Shown in pieces: positions 47,061-58,000 of a stretch of 64,000 nucleotides of DNA; the first letter of the stretch is position 1; each line of letters begins with the position of its first letter. The notes beneath the pieces were generated by a model. That model ran no database searches. It saw nothing but the letters and a program-made list of their open reading frames with translations, and was not told the DNA's origin. A program made the translations under genes and the position numbers. This DNA comes from Cinnamomum chago. Its lineage: Eukaryota > Streptophyta > Magnoliopsida > Laurales > Lauraceae. The stretch is taken from NCBI GenBank assembly GCA_038049695.1, contig CP142451.1, forward strand, positions 128,794,001 to 128,858,000, given 5' to 3'.

Positions 47061-49195
47061 GGTGTCGACTCATAGGCCAAATAACAGAAATCAAGACATG
47101 TAAAATACATCAAGTGCAAGTAAATAAACGGACAGGACGGGGTGCTCAAAAGCACAACTGTCATTTCATGTCGGACAATGCACTTCGGGACTAGCAATTA
47201 TTACAAGTACAATTTCAATGCTTTCGGGAATAACAAGTCATGTAGTATAAATCTCGGGAACAGAGAAATACAATGAACAATTGAAATTTCGGGTAAAGTA
47301 TCGGGTTCAAGATTTGTTTAAGGTGAATAGGGGTCTCATATGTCGATCAATAATAACTTGGTACTCCTTGAGTTTGGAGACATTCCGGACTCCTTACACA
47401 CCTCGGTAATTTCAAAACTTCGATGAATCTTCATGATGTGATTTCGTTCTCAAATGGCCTCATACATTGCCTAGTAAATCTCCCTGACATAGAAGGGTTC
47501 TCAATGAACAGTCCCAAAACATTTAAACAACTCATCATTGTCCCAAACATAGCATTTGATCGATAGAGCACATTGCTCGAGCAAACCAAAGAGTTCGCTC
47601 GAGCGAGGTGGTCTATGGAATGGTCTTCTGGGAGGGTCCGCTCTTGCAAAATTGGGTTCGCTCGAGTGAACTCGTCCAGTTCGGGTTGGCTCGAGAGAAC
47701 AATCCATGCGCTCGACCTGACCACTTTCTAGAATGAGTTCTGGGAGGGTTCGCTCGAGCGAACTGTCTTCTGGAATGGTTCGAACCCTTTTCTGGACATT
47801 TCGCTCGAGCGACCTGTCAAGTTCGCTTACGCGAACTGTCAAGAAACAGGTTCTGGGACAGTTCTGTTCTTCCCCTTTTCCTCTTCTTACAATACCCTTT
47901 GAGCCTCATTTCTACATCCGCTCAAAACTCCCTTCAAACATCATCTAAAACACCATAGAAACATCCATAAACATTCATCAAATCTGCATCTTCTTCACCT
48001 CATTCCACCATAAGAGAAAGAGAAAAGGAAACCACCATACATAAGGATTCATTTGCTAAAATCAAGACATAATTGAAAAACTATAAATCACCTTTCCATT
48101 GCAATAAATGAGTTAGCAAAACTCTTTAATGAGCATTTATTTCAAATCAATGCAAGCTAATAAACATGAATAAGAATGATAAAACTAACCACATTTCTCA
48201 TAAAACCATTAAATGCTCAAACTATTATTTCATCCACTTGCCTTAGGTCTCTAATCAAGCAAATCAAGCTCTAATCACCTCTCAAAGCCAAAATCCAAAG
48301 CTACACACAAAAACCCCCAAAACAAACCCTAAATGGGTCAAAACAAGGAATGAAAAAGAAGAACTTACAATAATAGGAATGGGGCTTCCCAAAGGTTAGA
48401 AGGACACAATGTCAAAAGAGGGGAAAGATTACTTACATGAAAGTTCTTCAAAACTCTAGGTTGGCCCAAAAGAGGATCTTGAAATGGGTATCATCTTCTA
48501 CAAATAGTATCACTGGATAGATCTCAAAGAGAGGAAAAGAGTGAAGACAATCATTTCTCCATTTGTGCAAGATTTGGTAAAGATTTGGAGATGGAAAAGC
48601 TAGAGGGGAAAGGAAAAGAGAGAAAAGCCCTAGCATAAGGTCCTTGTGCTGGAAAAGAGAAAAGGAAGGATAAGAGTTTCTTATAAAGCAAATGGGGAGT
48701 GGGTTCCACCACTAATAATCTCATTGGGCTGAAATCATGGTTTTCGAGACTTTGGATGAATTCGACGAAGCAGAGAAAAGTGATCGTCGAAATATCTAAT
48801 TTCCAAAAAGTATATGTTTCGTGGGTTTCGGAAATATCAAATTTTGGTATAGATTTAGTGTAAAATGACTGTTTTGCCCTCAATGCTAGGAAGGTTGGGT
48901 TTCGGGGTCTCGAACGGGCATGTGATCAATATAAAAGTTATAGGGGATTAACGAGACAAATAAGACTGGATTAAAACAATAAAACACAAGAATCTCAGAT
49001 AATCCCCCAAGTAAACGCAAAGTCATAAAAGGAACCCCCAAAGGGCCCCACTAGTCACAAATGCGCTTAAAATTTTCGAAGTTATATTAAACTATTTTAA
49101 TCTCAACTTAACCAAAACACACTAAACACGCTTAGAACTAAAACACAACTTAATTAACACTAATCAATGTCACTCGGGACGAGGTCTTATAATAC
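47061..49195 (-). mobile_element. Probable Ty3-gypsy LTR fossil
   Basis: Read on the minus strand, it begins near TTATAAGACCTCGTCCCGAG, a start I associate with long gypsy LTRs (Tekay/Del type). Over 2 kb no coding domain is found. Palindromic TTCGCTCGAGCGAA-type motifs cluster at 47,577-47,842. It abuts the copia fragment at 49,196. The left limit and the lineage are uncertain. Confidence 0.42.
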
Positions 49196-50767
49196 ATCAT
49201 GGTATCAACAAAGTTCTCATACGAGGGTAGTAAAGAGCATAGCAACATGATGGCTTGGTCCACAACATTAATGAAAACATCTATGTTTTCAAGATTCATA
49301 ACAACTTTCGTAAAAGAATCAAGGTGGGTTGAAACAGACGCACCTTCCTACATTTGTAAGGTGAACAATCGCTTCTTCAGATACAAGCGATTCGTAAGAG
49401 ACTTCGTGATGTACAAGTTCTCTAACTTCTGCCATATGCCAACAACAGTTTTTTCCTAGGCAACCTTTCGTAGTACACCATCACTCAGAAACAGCAGAAT
49501 CTGACCATACGCCTTCTCCAGCAACACATCATTCTCATTATCTGACAGTTTGTCAGACAAAACGTTTTTTCCTTTCAAAACCTTATGCAACCAATTCTAA
49601 ACCAGTAATGCGTGCATCTTTAAATGCCATAGATCGAAGTCATTATTTCCGTCGAATTTCTCAATATCAAATTTAGATGCCATTCCGCGAATATTTCACT
49701 ACACCTGCGTATATCTCCTTAAGACAAATCCGCAGGTTCAAACGGATCCAGATCGGACCCCAGATCGTCAAGATATCGCAAAAACAATTTTTAGTCGTTA
49801 ATCTGGTCAAATCAAACGTGACCGTACGGAATTGCTGGCTGCTGGCATTAGTGCTGACGCCAGCGCCTTTCTGCTACAGGTTGTGCTTCTTGGCTTCAGC
49901 AAACGGGTCGGGCCGACCTGGACTTGAGCTGAAGCTTGGCCTGGCCCGGAATGAACCCCCTTCTTCCTTTTCTCGCTTCAGCGGTTTCTGTTGCAGAAAA
50001 CCAGACGTCTTCTTCTTCATTCCGGCCACAGCAAGGCGCTGTAAAAACCAATGGCGGCGGTGCTTTTCTTCGGCGACACGCAGCGATGGCGGCGATGATT
50101 CCGAGAGTTTTTCATGGTGAGGTGGGGCCCAGCCGAAAACAGAACCCAATACAAAATCGCTGCCTAAATTTTCTGTGATTTCTCCTTTTCGATTATCTTC
50201 TCCGACTATGGTAGCACAGCACGATAGCGGGCCAAACAGTTCGATAGCTCTGGCAACCCTCCTTCTCCAGCGCAGCAGCTGCGGTCATCAAGCGACGAGA
50301 ACAGGCGACGGAAAATAGGAAAGCAGGCTGCGATCGAAAAGTGGCCCACCAATAGATCTTCTGATCTTTGCACGATCCGCAGCCCCAAGTCCGACCCTTT
50401 TGAAATCCGAATCAATGGATATCCTCTGATCACGCAAGATTGCTCTGATATCAGTTTGAGGGCCTACGAGAACAGATCAATCACGCACAAAGAACACAGA
50501 GATTTACGTGGTTCAGCTTTTGGCCTACATCCACGGGAAAGACGAGAGAGTTTACTATTGGCGACCCTCCCTCTCCAGCACAGCAGCTGCGGTCCTCAAG
50601 CGACGAGAACGGGCGGCGGAAAATAGGAAAGCAGGCTGCGATCGAAAAGTGGCCCACCAATAGATCTTCCGATCTTTACACGATCCGCAGCCCCAAGTCC
50701 GACCCTTTTGAAATCCGAATCAATGGATATCCTCCGATCACGGAAGATTGCTCTGATATCAGTTTGT
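49196..50767 (-). mobile_element. Ty1-copia fossil: gag start, leader and primer-binding region
   Basis: On the minus strand, from about 49,683, the encoded text resembles the N-terminus of Tnt1-type copia gag (FDIEKFDG, then LWHLKMHALL). Upstream of it is a GC-richer leader to about 50,440, where TGATATCAGAGC resembles the copia primer-binding site. The element is incomplete and inactive: its remaining parts are not seen beyond 49,196, where another fossil begins. Confidence 0.75.
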
Positions 50768-50870
50768 TATGATCTAGGGCCTATGAGAAGAGATCAATTA
50801 CGCACAAAGAACACAGAGATTTTCGTGGTTTGGCTTTTGGCCTATGTCCACGGGGAAGACGAGAGAGTTT
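50252..50870. repeat. 310-bp tandem duplication spanning the LTR end and primer-binding region
   Basis: Sequence at 50,252-50,560 recurs at 50,562-50,870, with shared phrases such as GCAGCTGCGGTC, GAAAATAGGAAAGCAGGC and AATCAATGGATATCC. Each unit includes the LTR edge, the TGATATCAGAGC site and the first leader bases. Confidence 0.88.
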
Positions 50871-51020
50871 ACTATGCAATCAGAATAGAAGTGTACATCT
50901 TAGAGATTCCGAGTCTCTATTTATAATATCAGTCCCAAACCCTACTTCTAATCACAGTACAACTTGGAAAATTTAGGGGTCTGGTCAATCAAGACTAACT
51001 AATTTCTAGTGAGCCATACA
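50768..51020 (-). mobile_element. Ty1-copia LTR (fossil) at the duplication boundary
   Basis: On the minus strand it begins TGTATGGCTCAC, has a TATA-like ATTATAAATAGAG near 50,920, and contains CCAAACCACGAAAATCTCTG near its end. It finishes in CATAACA just before the primer-binding site. About 250 bp long. Its outer edge is within about 10 bp of where the duplicated unit starts. Confidence 0.7.
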
Positions 51021-52114
51021 AATTAACGGAATATAATTAGATGGAGATGGAGATGGAGATGGAGATGTAGATGAGTCTAGCACTCTCGTAAAACTAGATT
51101 ACGGTGATGGCTGTGTTTTTATTTTTCATCTCTCTTCAATTAACATCACAATAAAAAGGGAGATTAGTCGTTGGTTATTTATGAATTTTCACCTTCTTCT
51201 TTTAAATTTCATGCAAACAAACTTGTAAGAGACCCTAAACAGCGGAGGAATAGTAAAAATAATGATAATTTTAGTATAACTTTTTCACTTTTTTAAAGTT
51301 TGAAACTCTAAACGATGATCCAGACCATTGTAAGCATTAAGAAGGTGAGACATAGCCAATAGGCTAAGTTTCAGCCATTGATTTATCATGGAGCACGAGA
51401 TATTTGTGAAAAACGTAGTCTTAGATTTTCATTTATGGGCTTCTGTGGGTCCCACAATCACTATCCAAACTGTTGATCCTCTTTGGATCAAGGAAGGAAC
51501 ATGGCTATGTTTCAAATTTGAACCCATGATTTCATTCAGATCTTATGAAATTTAAAGAAAAATGGAGAGCCATTGGATATGCTAATGTCAAACGCAGTGA
51601 CTTCACATCAATTTTAACTTTTTTCTTGAATTTTGGGCCACAAAGTTACGATTCAAAACCCAAAATCCAAAACCCAACCGACTGTATGTTCAAATTTCAG
51701 CCTTTTGTCTTTCATTAATGTCGAAATATTTGTAGAAAATGCAGACCCTAATAGATCCACATTTCTGGACTCCTGTGGCCCTCACAATCACAATTTGAAC
51801 CATCGATCTTTGGATATACAAAACGACTATGGGTCCAAACTTAAAGTAGATCTTAAGATATTTTTGAAAAGGTGCAAAACCATAAATCTGAATTTCTAAA
51901 CTTTTATGGGCCCCACTATTATAATATGAACCATTGATCCTCTTTTGAATGTCGAAAATGGCTATGGCGTCAAAAATCAACCCCTTGATTCATTTTAGAA
52001 ATTTGAGAACCGTCGATCGAATTGTCAAATAAGGTCATGGTCCGCTTGATTCATTTTAGAAATTTGAGAACCGTCGTCTTTATTTTGAGGTAGGTATGTC
52101 CTTCTGTTCGACAT

Positions 52115-52350
52115 TGAACTTATGGTTAATACATCATCATCAAAGCCTTCTCCAAACTATATGGATCAGGTACATGAATTGTATTTCTCCACTCCGATCT
52201 GTCCAGAGCCAAATCTTTAGATAAGCTGCATTTTTTTATTTCTATTTTTACAAACTCAATTGTCGTCCTCTTCAACTTACCACTTTTCCTTTGTGGGCTA
52301 TCAAACATGAATTCATTTATCAATTGAATATGACTTAAATTCTCACCCAA
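52115..52350 (-). mobile_element. 5'-truncated RTE-type LINE relic (copy 2)
   Basis: The minus strand encodes LSKDLALDRSEWRNTIHVPD, followed by the TTGGAGAAGGCTTTGATG tail with GATGATG repeats. It reads closer to the family pattern than copy 1 does. It was inherited through the duplication. Confidence 0.68.
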
Positions 52351-52404
52351 GAGAGAAAAAGAAGTAGTGTTTTCCCTTTTTCTCTTTTCTCTTTTCTAAC
52401 TCCT

Positions 52405-52705
52405 TACGCGTGTTTGGATGTATGGTGCATTGAAGTATGGTGAGATGAAGCTTCAAATCAAGAGAAAATAAAATATAACGTGTTATGATTGTGTTTTATT
52501 TTTAGTTGTTTAATATGGAGTCTTTTTGATTTTTTGTATAGATAAGTGGAGTTTTTTTTGTTTTTTAGTAGATAAAGGAGGTTGTTTTTTTAAAAAAATT
52601 TGGAGAAAATTTTAAATTTGTATTTTTTTTATGTGACCCCTTATCATTTCATATCTAATTTTATTTTACTTTAACTTAACCAGTGAATTGCCTAACAAGC
52701 ATCAT
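52405..52705 (+). mobile_element. MITE-like repeat, family A, uninterrupted copy
   Basis: It runs from GCGTGTTTGGATGTATGGTG to near ACCAGTGAATTGCCTAACAAG. The right end read on the minus strand begins CTTGTTAGGCAATTCAC, so the termini are weak inverted repeats (TGTTTGG versus TGTTAGG). This is the best complete example of the family here. Confidence 0.6.
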
Positions 52706-53002
52706 TCGCTCTAAATTTTGGTTCTCCATTAAAAGCAAAGTCACAATTTTAAATAGATTTCCGTCAAAGAAGATCACCCTTTGAAAAAGTCGTTATCAAC
52801 GAAAGTGAACCTAGCGGCTTTTCCATTCAAAGTTCGGTTTCACCCATCACAATCACTGACTTTTATGGTTGTTTAAAATTTCTTGTTATTATTCAAAGAT
52901 GACGTTTTCCTAATATTAATATTGTGACATTTCAAACTAACATGAAAATATCATTTATCATTTCCAGCCATCCTTAATTAATAGTTTTGTAAAAATGTCA
53001 TT

Positions 53003-53221
53003 CTTAATCTTGAGGGGTAGCTTAGTTGACCTTTTCTCCTGAAGGTTGTGGGTTCGAAACTACGTTACTACACACTGGGCCACATGAGATTTACCTGGCT
53101 CTCCCTGGGCTTGTAGGGATTAGTATGACCTAAAGGGCTGGGACACCCTCTGGCTCCCCCTGGGCTTGTAGGGATTAGTATGGCCCAAAGGGCTGGGACA
53201 CCCTCCGTTATAAAAGAAAAA
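53003..53221 (+). mobile_element. tRNA-derived SINE with internal duplication (copy 2)
   Basis: The same SINE as at 33,120, with GGTAGCTTAGTTGAC and GGTTCGAAAC boxes and flanking AAAATGTCATT repeats. A block of about 55 bp (TCCCTGGGCTTGTAGGG to GGGACACCCTC) is present twice here and once in copy 1. The tail is A-rich rather than (TAAA)n. Confidence 0.8.
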
Positions 53222-53348
53222 AAAATGTCATTTTATTGTTAGTGATTGAGATCATTTATTTAAGCAAATCCAGACTCAGATTCAGCCATGGGCATCAAAA
53301 GTCAGGCCCAGGACCACCGGAGCTGCAAAATGTACCAACCCTTTGGTT

Positions 53349-53606
53349 CTAAGACATTGGCCAGTCGAGACCTATAAACATGTATGGGCTGAGGCCCAGT
53401 GTATTTAATTGTTGAACGAAAACAGAAGGCCCAGAAGTATAAACCACATGCCAAGAAACTGCCGAAATGCAGCGCCATGTGAGTCCTGAATCCAGGGCAT
53501 GGGACTGAAACTCAGGCTCAGGCTCAGGCTCAGGCCAATTGCAATATGCATATGCATATGCACCTTTGTCCCAAATATGTTGGGCTAAGCCAGACCATTT
53601 AGCCAT
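53349..53606 (-). other. 85-codon antisense open frame (copy 2)
   Basis: The partner of 33,420-33,677, with identical length and one replacement seen (G6 in place of A6). No domain was recognised and there is no independent evidence that it is a gene. Confidence 0.15.
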
Positions 53607-54109
53607 GTATGGAACTAAAACTTATCTGTAAATTATCATCTACAAAATTAGGCCCAAGTCCAGCAATCTTGTTCATTACAGTCTGGGCTCTTGCCAAGCT
53701 CGAGTTAGCCCGGTCCATGAGTACCACTAATTCTAAGTTATGACAAGTCCGTGAAGTAAACTATTTTACCCCTGCTACAATTCTCCAAAGTTGTTAATGT
53801 AACAAAATCATGTGGGCCCAATCCTATAAAATCATGGTGGGCGTCCTCATCATGTTTCTGAAAGAAATGACTGACGAGCTTGAGGCATAAAAAGTTAGCC
53901 CAAAATGGTCATTCGTAAATCATATAGTTTCATACCCATTTAAGTTTTAATGCCTATAATTGGCAATTATATTGCTTACCAATTCTATTAAAATATGAGG
54001 GAAGGAGTAACGTAGTAGGCTAGAACCACCGCTTAGGACGAAAGATTGCATATTTAGAACTTGCACTCTCTTTAGGGCTATTTGCTCCGGTGACTTACTA
54101 GTGCTTGGT

Positions 54110-54310
54110 AATTTTGCAAGTAAAGTAAACTGTAGTAAAGCATCAAATCGAGAGAAAATAAAATATAATGAGATTATAATGATTTTTTTTAGTTGTTTGG
54201 TATGAAATCTTTTTTTTCTTTTGTATGTAAAAGTGAAGTTTTTTATTTTTTAGCTAAAAAAGAAGGTTGTTTTTTAAATTTTTTTTAAAAAAATAGAGGA
54301 AATTCTAAAT
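54110..54310 (+). mobile_element. MITE-like repeat, family A
   Basis: The counterpart of 34,185-34,405, with GTAAAGCATCAAATCGAGAG, TTGGTATGAAATC and AAAAGTGAAGTTTTTTATT in order. Confidence 0.55.
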
Positions 54311-55055
54311 TATAATGCAATTGATATAACTCTTGTCTAAAAAATAAAAATTTTACTTAACTTTTATAAATTTAGTAAAGTGCCAAACGGGCCATCAATT
54401 AACTAGACACCCTCAAGCCCTTGTCAGACAACTTAAAAATCAACGACCAGGTTCAAAGTACATCCAACCTACTCACATGTATTTCCTTCTGGGTCACGTG
54501 TCAGGAGAAACTCCTTTTTTCTAAATTTGATTAACCCATAAAAAAAAGCCCAGATGAGTTTTAAAAGTCAAAATTGGAATCTGCATCCTTCAATCATCTT
54601 TAAAATTTTACATGGTCCCATTTCCTAAATCCATATTGTTCAATGCAGCAACAGATTACGGTCGACTCACTCAACCCTGATTGAATTCAATTTTTGACCA
54701 ATCAGGCCATCACACCAATACACCAAAATGGAGGCATTGTTTTTTTATCAGTCTCGACTTTAGAGCTGGGCCCCACATATCCAGATTCAGTTAGATGAGG
54801 TGATTTCGATCCATCTGATCTATTGATTTAGTGACCCATTTAAGCTCATTGGGATCCGAACCCTCTTGCAAATTGGAACAATTAAATATAGTAAATAATT
54901 GTCTGCAAGCAAGCGCAGATAGAGAGAGAGAGAGAGATAACTGGTTGTTGAGATCCCCCCCAATCCGAATACGTAGGATTTAAAATCCCTAGCTCTTGGA
55001 ATCATTGGATTCCTTGGGATCTCTCTTCTCTTTTCTTCGATTCGATCCATCTCCA

Positions 55056-58000
55056 ATGGGTTCTCAGGAAGAGGAGCGTTTGCTAGTGGATGAAGAAGGC
55101 GCAACTGAGGTTCGTATTTCCAAATCTCCTTCATTTTTAGGGTTTGTTTGGGTTTGATTTGATTTATACCCCTATTGATTTCCATGTTGACATCTCTAAT
55201 GGAAATGTTCGATTGATGGAAGCTATCAATTTTGGGCATCTTTCGATTCCATAACTGTTTCTTTTCTGATCTGTCTGTGAAATTTCGTATGAATGATTTG
55301 TTTTGTTGTTGTAAAGTTGCATTCTTTTGCACTCGAAACGTTGTTGTTGTTGTTGGTTTTTTTTTTTTAAACCTGGGGTTTTCCCTTGATTAAGAAATTT
55401 TTACCGTTGTTTGTGGCTGTCGATCTTGTCTTTTCGATCGGTCTTCTTGAGCTGGGATAGAGTTTTTGTGAGATCTCCCTGTGGATTCTTTTCCTTGAGA
55501 TTGATTGTTGATTGAACATGAAATGAGTTGATTTGCTATTGCAAGAGAGATCCAATTGATGAGATGAATGAATAGATAAACGCTCAAACTAATATAGATG
55601 GATGGGTCTTAGAAGATAGCTGAAGGGAGATTCGTTTCCTTTGCTCCTAGATATTGAAATCTATCACATTGTGACAATAAGTTATTTTCAATTTTGATGA
55701 CTCATCTTTCTTATCCTCTAATTCGCTAAATTTGTGTGCCATATATTTTGATTTTGACTTTGTTCTGCCAGTATTTCACTCAAGAAAACACAACTTGTGA
55801 TGAGGTTCTTTATGCTGGATATCCGTTGCCAAGTTGTTCACCATTAAGGTGGATAAATATGGATCATTATTGCATTCCAACTTCAACGAGGAAGTTAGGT
55901 TGCATTTGGCTTAAAGATTTCCTTGGTAATATTGGTGTTTTCACTGTTTTGTTACATGAAAATCGGGGACATTTTCAGATGAAAACTACAATGGTGAAAT
56001 AGAATTATATCTCACCCTAGTTCCCTTCCTTAGATTAGAGAAATAAAAACACTCGAACTGGGCATGAGACAAGGAGGGGACGTGAAGGGGACAAGAAATT
56101 TACTATATGGAAATTGGAGCATCCAAATACTTACTCTTTCCCCTGGAAATGTATTGCATTTACTTGAAAATACAGGTAGTCGGCCTAACAAACCCTTAGC
56201 TGTTTCTGACACAGTTCTGAGTAACACCCGCTAAATGCCTTTTCATTCATGTCTTCTGTAGTCTTGATATATCCATTGTGGATACATATTTTTTCAGTGT
56301 TCCCCAAATTAATTGGTATTCTCTAAATCAATAAAAAGACATGTAAACTTATCGTCTTCTCTTTATAATTCTATGATTTGTCTTCCTGGGATTGAGTTTT
56401 GTTGTAGATCAATCTAAATGAACTTTAAATTATTTCCTTAAAATATTTGATTCTTAATACAGCATTTTTCCTTTCTCTCATATGGCTCGTAAGTTTGATA
56501 TCTCGATATTTTACACAGTATTAAATATCTCCTTTATTCTTGTGGGAAGACAATAGTCTTCTCCATTCATCAGGCATTCCTTTTGTACTAAAAGTTTTGT
56601 TGAACAATCTGGTTAGCCATGAACCCTAATTTCGTCCATCAAAATCCATATTACTATTTTTCTTCATCTTAGCTATACCTTCTTTTCCCCCCTTTTTTTG
56701 AAATGGTTACTATCAATCTTATAGCTAAAGCTATATCTACTAATGTTTTAGATGTTTCATTGATCATTCCTTAATTTAGGTCTAATTGGTCATCTATTTC
56801 ACGTGCATATTTCCTTGCTTTTGGAAAGCACTTGCATATTCCTATTTTATAGGTATTTGACAAAAAAGCATCCCTAATATTTGTCTATCCTCTTCTTTTC
56901 CCAAGACCCTTTAATTCATTTTCAAGTACCTTACATTATCAAGGCCTACCGTTCTCCTTCCTCTCATGTTGACAAGCTCATGGATACTCTTCTCCTCCTC
57001 CTCAGTTCCCAACAAAATATGCAAATTTTCACAACCTTCATGCTTGGCATCAGGGCCGAACCAGGGGTCCAAAAAGAAATTTTTTAAAAACCCTTTTTAT
57101 GCTCAATGGGCCCTCTAAAAAATGAACTCATTATAGCAAGGTGCCCCCTAAACAGAAAATAATTGTGCTACACCACTTCTTTAGCATTACAACTTTTCGT
57201 GCTTTTCTTCTGCATTTCAACCTCCCGAACATTTCTTTTGCTAACTTATTACTTTTCTAAGACTTTGTACCTCTTATTTTTACCATTCATTAGATACTGA
57301 TTTCTTTTCATTGATAGCCTTTTAGTTCAATGTCAAATGCTAAGCCTTTTCTTTTTCCTGAATTAACGTCTCTTTGTGGATATCAGACTTGTAGTTTGGG
57401 TCCATACACAGGGGACAGGTCAGTTGATATCAAGGGAAAGCCTGTCTTAAGGCACAATACTGGCAACTGGAGAGCATGCCCATTCATTCTTGGTATTCCA
57501 TTGCTTAACCAATGTTTTCAGCCTGTTGCATATTAGCTCAAAATCATTTTGCTGATAAAAATTGTAAAATAAAATGCAGGAACTGAATGCTGTGAGCGTT
57601 TAGCCTACTATGGAATTTCAACAAATCTCGTGACTTATCTCACTAACATTCTACACCAAGGAAATGTTTCCGCTGCAAGAAATGTTACCACTTGGGCAGG
57701 CACCTGCTACATCACACCCCTACTTGGAGCTGTTTTGGCTGATGCGTATTGGGGAAGATACTGGACAATTGCAGTGTTCTCCACAATATATTTTATTGTA
57801 AGCATAGACCATTTGATTTTGATTGTTTCTTTTGATTCAGTTAATTGTCTTCCTGACTAATTGATTCTATATGATGGTGTGCACCATGCATATCTTGCAG
57901 TACTGACTTAAAAGCTACATTAATTGGAACCTTTGTTTGTCTTTATGGTGCTAAATCATTACCAGCCCCAGTTGATGGTATTTGGGCAAAAGTGGCAAGT

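Noticed and set aside
46844-47197. Minus-strand frame with SPIIGGFTHVGW, resembling part of a UDP-glycosyltransferase PSPG box
   Set aside because: Only about a dozen residues fit, the rest of the box and protein are missing, and the surrounding text looks like transposon DNA.
49677-50178. Plus-strand frames of 80-147 codons in the GC-richer stretch
   Set aside because: They are antisense to the copia leader and gag start and show no recognisable plant protein.
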